This document shows positions 1 through 6,027 of a stretch of DNA of 8,582 nt, in pieces (the stretch's first letter is position 1; each line of letters starts with the position of its first letter). Origin of the DNA: Bacillota bacterium (GTDB lineage Bacteria > Bacillota > Clostridia > Christensenellales > CAG-138); the NCBI GenBank assembly GCA_023435025.1, contig JAEYSE010000097.1:1-8582 (forward strand), written 5' to 3'. Below the pieces are notes generated by a model. That model saw only the letters and a program-made list of their open reading frames with translations. It was not told the DNA's origin and made no database searches. Made by a program: the position numbers and the translations under genes.

Positions 1-711
1 CCAAGTCATAGTCATGGTGCCGAACATGGGGGATGCCGCATTGAACATGGTATGGAATAATACGCACATAAACACACGGCCTTTTCCTGATATTTTGTAG
101 ATTGCCCCGTTGAAAAACCGAAACGCCATGAGTTGAACTGCAAACATCCCAAAGTTAATGAGTCCCTCGCCGTGATTCGTCCCCGGAATGAAGAAGAGCG
201 GGATATGCCATAAAATCCAAATGATTCCGACAAAAACGCAAGATAAAACAAAGCCATATTTTTTGTCAAGCTCAGGCTGCAATATGTACATCCAGCCGGC
301 TTCCTCCAAGCCGCCGATAATAAGATTACCAGGCAGAGAAAGGAAGAACGTATAAAATGGGAGCGCCATTTCCGCGCGGCCTGAAACGGCAAGATGTATC
401 AGAAAATACAGTGTAAGTCCTGCAACAACGAACAAATAGACAGATATTCTATTTTTTGCGTAAAAAACAGTTTTCAACCATTCCTTAAAATCTGCTATTT
501 TGTTATTTTTCTTCAGAACGATATATGAAGCAATAGCGGGCGACAAAATATAGATTGCAAAAGGAATATTCGTCCCAAATTGCTGTAACGAGTGAACCCA
601 ATTATGAGCCGAATATCCGAATTGTCCAAGAACAATCAAAGCACCTGACACAAGATAGGCGATGCAAAATGTCAGCAACGTAAATTGTACTATGATTTTT
701 TTATCTACCAC
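1..711 (-). CDS. CPBP-family intramembrane metalloprotease, C-terminus cut by window edge
   Basis: This is a multi-pass membrane protein of the CPBP (CAAX protease / bacteriocin-processing) family; 237 residues are visible and the frame is open at the left edge. Seen: motif 1 as GGLEEAGWM (E136, E137), motif 2 as WILWHIP (W165, H169), and motif 3 as FHTMFN (H220, N224). These match the family's EExxxR, [FW]xxxH and HxxxN metal-site motifs, except that the motif 1 arginine is methionine (M141). Hydrophobic segments lie near residues 8-29, 49-66, 89-108, 118-133, 153-175 and 186-200. The start is GTG at 711-709, with GAGGT nine bases upstream and an in-frame TGA at 738-736. No in-frame ATG serves as a start near there. 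The family includes prenyl-protein proteases, bacteriocin self-immunity proteins and members of unknown role. It is divergent from the sugar operon, so no shared job is implied. Its substrate is unknown. Confidence 0.88.
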   Translation of the reverse strand, partial: MVDKKIIVQFTLLTFCIAYLVSGALIVLGQFGYSAHNWVHSLQQFGTNIPFAIYILSPAIASYIVLKKNNKIADFKEWLKTVFYAKNRISVYLFVVAGLTLYFLIHLAVSGRAEMALPFYTFFLSLPGNLIIGGLEEAGWMYILQPELDKKYGFVLSCVFVGIIWILWHIPLFFIPGTNHGEGLINFGMFAVQLMAFRFFNGAIYKISGKGRVFMCVLFHTMFNAASPMFGTMTMTW

Positions 712-720
712 GATTTCTTT

Positions 721-725
721 ACCTC
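721..725 (-). promoter_or_regulatory. Ribosome binding site fixing the GTG start of the CPBP protease
   Basis: On the minus strand GAGGT lies nine bases before the GTG codon at 711-709. This is the only good Shine-Dalgarno match near the 5' end of the open frame, and it supports a GTG start that ATG-only gene calling would miss. Confidence 0.7.
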
Positions 726-791
726 GAATTATATTTCAAAAGTGTCCTGAGCTCATTTGTTTTCCACTTCAGAGCTTAACAGCTGACTACA

Positions 792-820
792 ATTATACAA
801 TTTGTGCCAATGCAAAGCAA
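792..820 (-). promoter_or_regulatory. Sigma-A-type promoter for the CPBP protease gene
   Basis: Reading the minus strand there is a perfect -10 box TATAAT at 797-792, with TTGCTT at 820-815 as a weak -35 box, 17 bases apart. Transcription would start near 785, giving a leader of about 75 bases before the GTG start at 711. The -10 box is a full consensus match; the -35 matches only the first three positions. Confidence 0.55.
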
Positions 821-826
821 ATCCGG

Positions 827-840
827 CTTGCACATGCAAG
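827..840. promoter_or_regulatory. Perfect palindrome, candidate operator
   Basis: CTTGCA-CA-TGCAAG is a perfect 6+6 dyad around a 2-base centre. It lies just upstream of the -35 box of the leftward promoter. The half-site ATGCAA occurs again at 810-815, inside that promoter's spacer, 24 bp away from the copy at 834-839. The size and symmetry fit a dimeric repressor or activator site, but no regulator gene is in the window to assign it to. Confidence 0.4.
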
Positions 841-869
841 ACAGATCGCTTTTTTGTCACGCTGAAGAG

Positions 870-886
870 CTCCGCACTGTGCGGAG
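870..886. repeat. Short perfect inverted repeat
   Basis: CTCCGCAC and GTGCGGAG are perfect reverse complements separated by one base. As DNA it could be a protein-binding dyad. As RNA it would form a stem of six or seven pairs with a tight loop. There is no T-tract on either side, so it is not an intrinsic terminator. It could be the 5' stem of a leader RNA that ends in the hairpin at 921-949. Function unknown. Confidence 0.35.
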
Positions 887-920
887 ACTGAACAGTTATT
901 GGGGCCGGATATGTGGCATT

Positions 921-957
921 GGCTGGGGTTTCGACGGTTTTCTCCAGTCGTTTTTTT
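921..957 (+). terminator. Orphan rho-independent terminator or attenuator
   Basis: GGCTGGGG (921-928) pairs with CTCCAGTC (942-949) through eight pairs, two of them G-U, around a 13-base loop. It is followed after one base by seven T residues (951-957). The shape is that of an intrinsic terminator on the plus strand, but no plus-strand gene lies upstream of it in the window. It would therefore end a short untranslated RNA starting somewhere in about 780-870, or act as an attenuator for the operon. A competing pairing, GACTG at 886-890 with CAGTC at 945-949, is possible. Confidence 0.45.
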
Positions 958-982
958 ACTGTGTGCGGTAGGAAAATTTATG

Positions 983-1020
983 CCGTCGCAGACTTCAAAA
1001 GGTATGATAACTTACGACGG
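983..1020. repeat. Inverted repeat with alternative pairing partner
   Basis: CCGTCG at 983-988 and CGACGG at 1015-1020 are perfect reverse complements 26 bases apart. The same CGACGGTTT string also occurs in the loop of the preceding hairpin (932-940), so CCGTCG has two possible partners. This could be part of a folding switch, or chance. It lies upstream of the best rightward promoter, so it would be in the operon mRNA only if transcription starts further left. Confidence 0.25.
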
Positions 1021-1072
1021 TTTGTAATCTAACCGGGATGGTTCACATTCTTATCTGGTTCCTCCGGAGTTA

Positions 1073-1101
1073 TTGGTATTCGTTTTTTTATATGCTATAA
1101 G
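1073..1101 (+). promoter_or_regulatory. Sigma-A-type promoter of the sugar transport operon
   Basis: TTGGTA (1073-1078) and TATAAG (1096-1101) are separated by exactly 17 bases, and the spacer carries a T7 run. Transcription would begin near 1108, giving a leader of about 60 bases before the ATG at 1169. It is the best -35/-10 pair that I see in the intergenic region on this strand. Confidence 0.6.
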
Positions 1102-1108
1102 GAAAATG

Positions 1109-1130
1109 AAGCGGATGCATAAGCGGACGC
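1109..1130 (+). repeat. Tandem 10-bp direct repeat at the predicted transcription start
   Basis: AAGCGGATGC (1109-1118) is followed two bases later by AAGCGGACGC (1121-1130), with nine of ten positions identical and a period of 12 bp. It begins just after the -10 box of the operon promoter. Direct repeats about one helical turn apart are typical of sites for response regulators and AraC-type proteins. A protein bound here would overlap the start point and more likely repress. No such regulator is encoded in the window. Confidence 0.35.
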
Positions 1131-1168
1131 AGACCTTCAATCTATTATTTTTGAAAGGAAACAGTACC

Positions 1169-2149
1169 ATGAAAAAACTTATTGCTGTTCTTCTTGTGGT
1201 AGTATTGGCATTCGGGATGGTTGCATGTGCTGGACAAACGCCGTCGGCAGCCAATAACGCGTCCAAGTTGATTAAGGTTGGCATCGTCAACAATCCGCCA
1301 GCCGAGTCCGGATATCGCGCGGCGAATGTGGCAGACTTTGAAAAAGTCTTCGCGGAAGGGAATGGATACGCGGTCTCGACCTTCTACAGCCTGAAGAATG
1401 ACGAGCAGTTGAATGCAGCCGGGCAGTTTATCACCGACGGTGTAGACTATCTTCTCATTTCAGCGGCCGCCACAGATGGCTGGGATTCTGTGCTAAAGAG
1501 TGCTAAGGAAGCTGGCGTCAAAGTATTTCTCTTCGACCGTATGCTTAACGCCGACGAGAGCCTGTATGAAGCAGCCGTAGTTTCCGATATGGCACAGGAA
1601 GGCGTCACGGCTGTGACGTGGCTGAAGTCGCAGAATCTTCCCTCGTATAAGGTCATCCACATTCAGGGCGCTATGGGCAGCGATGCGCAGATTGGCCGCA
1701 CGGGCGCGCTAGATGCTGAATTTGCAGCCGGCACTATGACAAAGGTTGTACAGCAGACCGCAACCTGGGATGAAGCCGAGGCAAAGAAAATTGTAGAAGC
1801 AGTCATCAATTCTGGCGACGAATTCAACGTGATCTATGCCGAAAATGATGGCATGGCAAAGGGCGCTGTCGCGGCGCTGGATGAGGCTGGTATCACACAC
1901 GGTGTTGGCAAGGACGTCATTATTATGGGCTTCGATTGCAACAAGTGGGCGCTTAGGGAACTGCTTGCAGGCAATTGGAACTATGACGGTCAGTGCAGCC
2001 CCTTCCAGGCTTCTGTAATCGATGAGATGATAAAGAAGCTTGAGGCCGGCGGAACGCTTACGGAAAAGAAGGTTATTTCTGAAGAACGTGGTTTTGATGC
2101 AAAGACCATTACGCAGGCGGACATTGATACGTATGGTCTGGGCGAATAA
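1169..2149 (+). CDS. Sugar ABC transporter substrate-binding lipoprotein (YtfQ/FruE type)
   Basis: This 326-residue lipoprotein would sit on the outer face of the membrane and deliver a monosaccharide to the permeases encoded downstream. It has a signal peptide (MKKLIAVLL..., residues 1-19) ending in a lipobox-like MVAC with C20 as the lipidation site. The rest is a type I periplasmic-binding fold. Recognisable pieces are GVDYLLISAAATDGW (91-105), KVFLFDR (118-124), AENDGMAKGA (224-233) and GFDCNKWAL (254-262). These blocks resemble E. coli YtfQ (galactofuranose) and Bifidobacterium FruE (fructose and some pentoses). R124 and D227 are candidate sugar-contact residues by analogy. The start at 1169 is chosen over an in-frame extension to 1073 because AAAGGAA lies at 1154-1160 and the signal peptide begins there; the extension would overlap the promoter. 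It is the first gene of the operon and is followed by a strong hairpin. The exact ligand cannot be read from the sequence. Confidence 0.95.
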   Translation: MKKLIAVLLVVVLAFGMVACAGQTPSAANNASKLIKVGIVNNPPAESGYRAANVADFEKVFAEGNGYAVSTFYSLKNDEQLNAAGQFITDGVDYLLISAAATDGWDSVLKSAKEAGVKVFLFDRMLNADESLYEAAVVSDMAQEGVTAVTWLKSQNLPSYKVIHIQGAMGSDAQIGRTGALDAEFAAGTMTKVVQQTATWDEAEAKKIVEAVINSGDEFNVIYAENDGMAKGAVAALDEAGITHGVGKDVIIMGFDCNKWALRELLAGNWNYDGQCSPFQASVIDEMIKKLEAGGTLTEKKVISEERGFDAKTITQADIDTYGLGE

Positions 2150-2184
2150 CCAATAAACCTTCACAGGGATACTGTATCAAATGT

Positions 2185-2227
2185 GCGGTGTGGAGTATAT
2201 GGATTTTTTCCGCATACTCCACACTGC
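2185..2227 (+). promoter_or_regulatory. Intercistronic stem-loop between binding-protein and ATPase genes
   Basis: GTGTGGAGTAT (2188-2198) and ATACTCCACAC (2214-2224) pair perfectly over 11 bp. The stem extends outward by G-C, C-G and G-U pairs to 2185/2227. The 15-base loop can itself form a small GGA/TCC stem around T5. No T-tract follows on either strand, so it is not a standard terminator. Hairpins at this place in binding-protein-dependent operons commonly protect the upstream message from 3' exonucleases or cause partial termination, so that more binding protein is made than membrane subunits. That role is inferred here. Confidence 0.65.
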
Positions 2228-2266
2228 CATTTAAGAAACATCCAACGCTTAAAGGATGGTTAACCT

Positions 2267-3784
2267 ATGCAAGACGTCGTTTTATCCATGCGGGCAATCT
2301 ACAAATCATTCCCAGGCGTACGCGCTTTGCAAAATGTGGATTTCACGCTTTGTAAAGGCGAAATTCACGCCCTGATGGGTGAGAATGGTGCCGGCAAGTC
2401 AACCTTAATCAAAGTATTAACAGGCGTATACCCGAAAGATTCGGGGCAAATCCACATAGCCGGCTTTCACAAAGAAATTACTGTAAAGTCCCCTCAAGAG
2501 GCTCAAAATTTAGGCATCAGCACGGTTTATCAGGAGATAACCCTATGCCCGAATCTTACGGTCGCCGAAAATATGTTTATCGGGCGGGGCAATTACCGCT
2601 TCGTAAATTGGCGCTCTATAGAAAAGAAGACGACGGAGATACTTGCTAAACTCAATATCCCGGCGCGAGCCACTCAGCAACTTGCCACTTGCTCACTGGC
2701 TGTACAGCAAATGGTCGCCATTGCCCGCGCAGTGGATATGGATTGCAAGGTATTGATTTTAGACGAGCCAACCTCCTCGCTGGACGAACATGAGGTTAAG
2801 AAGCTTTTCTCTCTTATGCAGGAACTGAAGTCCCACGGTGTAGGTATCATATTCATAACGCATTTCCTGGAACAGGTGTACGAGATATGCGACAGGATCA
2901 CCGTTTTGCGCGACGGCGAGCTCGTAGGAGAGTACGAAATAAAAGATTTACCGCGCGTACAGCTCATTTCAAAGATGATGGGTAAAGATCTTGACGATAT
3001 TTCAGCGTTGCAAAACAGAAAGGCATTGCAAGCCGAGGAGGATGCAACACCCGTTTTTGAGGCATTTGGATTATCCAGCGCGGAGGGTACAAATGCATTT
3101 GATTTCAAAATTCACAAGGGAGAAGTAAACGGGTTTACCGGGCTTCTTGGCTCTGGCCGCAGCGAAAGCGTACGCGCGATATTCGGCGCTGATAAAATTA
3201 CCGGCGGCAGGGTGAAGGTAAACGGAAAAAACGTTAAAATATCCAAGCCAAAGGACGCCATGAGGCATGGTGTCGGGTATCTGCCCGAGGACAGAAAACA
3301 GGACGGCATCGTTGAGGATCTGTCCGTGCGTGCAAATATTATACTTGCATTACAGGTAATGAAGGGCTTTTTCCGGCCGTTCTCCAAAGCGGAGGCGGAA
3401 GCCTTTGCAGATGAATACATCAAGCTATTAGGGATAAAAACCGCATCGACGGATACGCCCATAAAATCACTTTCAGGCGGTAATCAACAAAAGGTAATAC
3501 TTGCGCGCTGGCTGCTCACAAATCCAAAGTATCTCATCCTGGACGAACCGACGCGCGGCATTGACGTCGGTACAAAAGTTGAAATACAAAAGCTCGTACT
3601 CAAGCTTGCCGAAGAAGGCGTCAGCGTTACGTTTATTTCATCTGAAATAGAGGAGATGCTTCGCACTTGTTCGCGGCTCATCGTTATGCGGGATCGTAAA
3701 ATAGTGGGCGAATTGAGGGGCGAGGATATGACGCAAGCGAAAATTATGCATACGATAGCGGGGGAGGCAGCTCAAAATGGCTAA
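2267..3784 (+). CDS. Sugar ABC transporter ATP-binding protein, two fused ATPase domains (YtfR/FruK/RbsA type)
   Basis: This 505-residue cytoplasmic protein powers the importer. Domain 1 (about 5-245) has Walker A GENGAGKST (38-46), Q-loop glutamine Q89, a degenerate signature CSLAVQQ (142-148) in place of LSGGQ, Walker B LILDEPTSSLD (163-173) and switch histidine H199. Domain 2 (about 260-500) has a degenerate Walker A GLLGSGRSE (292-300) without the lysine, a good signature LSGGNQQK (402-409), Walker B LILDEPTRGID (423-433) and ISSE (457-460) in place of the switch histidine. One competent and one degenerate ATP site is normal for CUT2 (RbsA/MglA/XylG/YtfR) ATPases, and the length fits. The ATG at 2267 follows AAAGGA at 2251-2256. 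The 3' end overlaps the first permease by 8 bp, suggesting translational coupling. Confidence 0.97.
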   Translation: MQDVVLSMRAIYKSFPGVRALQNVDFTLCKGEIHALMGENGAGKSTLIKVLTGVYPKDSGQIHIAGFHKEITVKSPQEAQNLGISTVYQEITLCPNLTVAENMFIGRGNYRFVNWRSIEKKTTEILAKLNIPARATQQLATCSLAVQQMVAIARAVDMDCKVLILDEPTSSLDEHEVKKLFSLMQELKSHGVGIIFITHFLEQVYEICDRITVLRDGELVGEYEIKDLPRVQLISKMMGKDLDDISALQNRKALQAEEDATPVFEAFGLSSAEGTNAFDFKIHKGEVNGFTGLLGSGRSESVRAIFGADKITGGRVKVNGKNVKISKPKDAMRHGVGYLPEDRKQDGIVEDLSVRANIILALQVMKGFFRPFSKAEAEAFADEYIKLLGIKTASTDTPIKSLSGGNQQKVILARWLLTNPKYLILDEPTRGIDVGTKVEIQKLVLKLAEEGVSVTFISSEIEEMLRTCSRLIVMRDRKIVGELRGEDMTQAKIMHTIAGEAAQNG

Positions 3785-4859
3785 GGCTTTAAAGAAATTT
3801 GCGAGCTCACAATTGGCTGTCCCGTTGTTTGCGCTCTTTTTACTGATAGTTTTTAATTTGATCAGGGATGTTGGATTTTTCTCTTTGGCCATTACAATCA
3901 ACAACGATGGAAACGCCGTTCTTTCAGGGAATATCATCAGTATCTTAAATGGCGCATCCGAGCTTGCAATTTTAGCAATCGGTATGACGCTGGTAACGGC
4001 ATCGTCGAGAGGGCAGGATATCAGTGTTGGCGCAGCGGCGGCAATTGCGGGCAGTGTTTTTGTTAGTGTACTTAAAGAGAATCAAATTACAATGCCAATG
4101 ATTCTTGGTGCCTTTTTGGCAAGCTGTATTGTCGCAATTATTTTTGGCGCATTCAACGGCACATTGGTTGCTGTATTCAAGATTCAACCGATGATTGCGT
4201 CATTGATATTGTTTTCTGCCGGACGCTCTATCGCATATTGGATAAACGGCGGAGCAACGCCTACTGTTGAAAGCCCGCTGTTGGGCTATATTGGAAGTTT
4301 CATTCCGGGTATCCCCATACCCACACCCATTTTAATCGTAGTGTTATTCGGGGTGTTGGTTTCGCTTGTATTAAGGTTTACCAATCTCGGGTTATACACA
4401 CAAACGGTTGGAATCAACGAAAGATCTGCCCGGCTAAACGGAATCAACGCCGTCTTTATAAAACTACTGACATTTATGATACTGGGCGTTTGCGCTGCTA
4501 TTTCAGGCTCTATTGCTGTGAGCAGAATAGGGCTTATCAACCATGAAACCATTCTTTTGGATATCGAAATGGACGCTATTTTGGCAGTCGCCATCGGAGG
4601 CAATGCTTTATCCGGTGGAAAATTCAGCTTGACTGGTTCCGTGATAGGGGCATTTGTCATTCAGGCGTTGACGATTACGCTTTATGCCATGAAGGTTCCT
4701 TCGACGGCGATAAAAGCGTATAAGGCAATTGTTATTATAGCCATCGTTGTAATCGGTTCTCCAATTGTAAAAGGATATGTCCTTCAGTTGCGCGATATGC
4801 TGTTTAAAAAGCCGACGAAAGCGAAGCAAGACAACGAAAACGGAGAATTAGCATTATGA
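3777..4859 (+). CDS. Sugar ABC transporter permease, first of two (YtfT type)
   Basis: This 360-residue inner-membrane protein forms half of the sugar channel. It belongs to the BPD_transp_2 (branched-chain amino acid/ribose type) permease family, with roughly eight to ten hydrophobic segments. Family landmarks are GQDISVG (79-85), the cytoplasmic coupling segment LGLYTQTVGINERSARLNG (204-222) and the AVAIGGNALSGGKFS block (270-284). The long loop near 155-180 and the charged, non-hydrophobic C-terminus (about 343-360) fit the family. The start ATG at 3777 lies inside the end of the ATPase gene, with GGAGG at 3763-3767. The stop overlaps the next start as ATGA at 4856-4859. Gene order and the presence of a second, different permease point to the YtfT position of a YtfQ-R-T-YjfF-like importer. 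Confidence 0.95.
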   Translation: MAKALKKFASSQLAVPLFALFLLIVFNLIRDVGFFSLAITINNDGNAVLSGNIISILNGASELAILAIGMTLVTASSRGQDISVGAAAAIAGSVFVSVLKENQITMPMILGAFLASCIVAIIFGAFNGTLVAVFKIQPMIASLILFSAGRSIAYWINGGATPTVESPLLGYIGSFIPGIPIPTPILIVVLFGVLVSLVLRFTNLGLYTQTVGINERSARLNGINAVFIKLLTFMILGVCAAISGSIAVSRIGLINHETILLDIEMDAILAVAIGGNALSGGKFSLTGSVIGAFVIQALTITLYAMKVPSTAIKAYKAIVIIAIVVIGSPIVKGYVLQLRDMLFKKPTKAKQDNENGELAL

Positions 4860-5968
4860 CCAGTAAAAGAGGGTTATTTGCCGGGACAGCGGGAAAAAAA
4901 CGCAGGGAGCCGATTTCAAACACCAATTTGCTCTTGACTATAACGATTTGTATCTTCATTGGCATGTATGTACTTGCCATGCTTGTCTGGGGTGGCGGTT
5001 TCTTGAACCCCCAGCAGTTCCTTGATATTTTCAATAACAATGCGTTTTTGATTGTGATTGCCTGCGGGCTGACTATCGTGATAATAGCAGGCGGTATAGA
5101 TATTTCGGTGGGAGGGATCACTGCGCTGGTCACCATGGCTTGCGTTGTTTATCTGGATGACCATAGCGGAAGCATAATCGGCTTGGTGGGTCTTGCTTTG
5201 GGTATAGGGGTAGTGTTCGGACTGATTCAGGGAGCATTGATATCATATTTGGAAATACAGCCCTTTATTATCACGTTAGCGGGTATGTTTTTTGCAAAGG
5301 GCATGACAACCATAGTTAGCGCTGTTCCGCGCACAGCGGTGAACGAGGCCTTCGTCGCCCTTAAGGAATTTCGTATCGTTATTCCGGGTATCGGTTCCTA
5401 TGGAAAAACCGGCAATTTTATTCCCGCCAAAATTGAGCTTGGCGTAATAGTGGCTATCGCTATCGTGTTTGCCATATTTGCAATTCTGAAATGGACGCGA
5501 TTCGGGCGCAACCTCTATGCGGTGGGCGGTAACAGCCAGAGCGCGTTAATGCTCGGCATTAATGTAAAGCGCACAAAATTCTTTTCCTATTTGCTGTGCG
5601 GTTTGTTATCCGGAATCGGTGGTTATGTCTATCTGCTGCATACAGGGGCAGGAAACGCTTCCAATGCTACCGCCGCGGAAATGCAGGCGATTGCATCTGC
5701 CATTATCGGCGGGGCATTGTTAACCGGCGGCGTCGGCAATGTAATCGGCACGCTTTTCGGGGTGCTTTCTTTAAAGACAATCAACAATATAGTGATTGCC
5801 TCGGGGCTTAGGGAGCCATATTGGCAGAGCATTACCACCGGGCTGATGCTGTGCTTCTTTATTTTGCTTCAGAGCATCATTCTCGCGCTTCGTGATAAAG
5901 GTGGCTTTCAACTGCTGCTGCCGGAATGGATTAAGATCAAAAAAAACGCAAAGGGTCTATCAACATAG
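4856..5968 (+). CDS. Sugar ABC transporter permease, second of two (YjfF type)
   Basis: This 370-residue inner-membrane protein is the probable partner of the preceding permease. It has the same BPD_transp_2 fold with GGIDISVGG (79-87), the coupling segment FGRNLYAVGGNSQSALMLG (216-234) and IASAIIGGALLTGGVG (279-294). The N-terminus carries a basic cytoplasmic stretch (GKKRRE, 13-18) before the first hydrophobic segment (about 25-45). Its sequence is clearly different from the first permease, so the channel is likely a heterodimer, as in the Ytf and Fru systems. It is slightly longer than E. coli YjfF (about 331 residues, from memory) because of both termini. The start overlaps the upstream stop by 4 bases (ATGA), with GGAG at 4842-4845. 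A 59-bp gap separates it from the kinase gene. Confidence 0.95.
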   Translation: MTSKRGLFAGTAGKKRREPISNTNLLLTITICIFIGMYVLAMLVWGGGFLNPQQFLDIFNNNAFLIVIACGLTIVIIAGGIDISVGGITALVTMACVVYLDDHSGSIIGLVGLALGIGVVFGLIQGALISYLEIQPFIITLAGMFFAKGMTTIVSAVPRTAVNEAFVALKEFRIVIPGIGSYGKTGNFIPAKIELGVIVAIAIVFAIFAILKWTRFGRNLYAVGGNSQSALMLGINVKRTKFFSYLLCGLLSGIGGYVYLLHTGAGNASNATAAEMQAIASAIIGGALLTGGVGNVIGTLFGVLSLKTINNIVIASGLREPYWQSITTGLMLCFFILLQSIILALRDKGGFQLLLPEWIKIKKNAKGLST

Positions 5969-6027
5969 CTTAAAAGCGATCCGATACGCGTTTCATGATC
6001 TGAATTTTTGGGCGAAAGGAATTCCAT

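Larger units (their letters stand above)
712..1168. other. Divergent intergenic control region (457 bp), no gene seen
   Basis: This stretch separates the leftward protease gene from the rightward sugar operon. I found no convincing protein in any frame; the 67-residue frame at 662-865 has no ribosome site and no recognisable features. It holds a leftward promoter (792-820), a palindrome (827-840), a compact inverted repeat (870-886), a rightward hairpin with a T-tract (921-957), a wider inverted repeat (983-1020), a rightward promoter (1073-1101) and a tandem repeat (1109-1130), each listed separately. I do not recognise any described riboswitch class, tmRNA, SRP RNA or 6S RNA here. Confidence 0.6.

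Noticed and set aside
12..392. 126-residue minus-strand open frame
   Set aside because: It overlaps the CPBP gene in another frame. The other frame carries the conserved protease motifs and has a proper ribosome site; this one shows no recognisable features.
897..950. tmRNA-like or tRNA T-arm-like text (GGGGCC..., GGTTTCGA)
   Set aside because: No acceptor stem, no tag-peptide frame and no cloverleaf can be formed; the similarity is limited to a few bases.
1073..1168. N-terminal extension of the binding protein to a TTG start
   Set aside because: It would overlap the promoter -35 box, lacks a ribosome site and would bury the signal peptide. The ATG at 1169 has a good AAAGGAA.
1447..2164. 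Antisense open frames under the binding-protein gene
   Set aside because: No ribosome sites, no recognisable domains and full overlap with a clear gene on the other strand.
2185..2227. Intercistronic hairpin as a full terminator
   Set aside because: No T-tract follows on either strand, and the downstream genes have no separate promoter that I could see.
2674..5136. Several minus-strand open frames under the ATPase and permease genes
   Set aside because: They mirror codon structure of the real genes, look low-complexity or membrane-like by chance and have no supporting signals.
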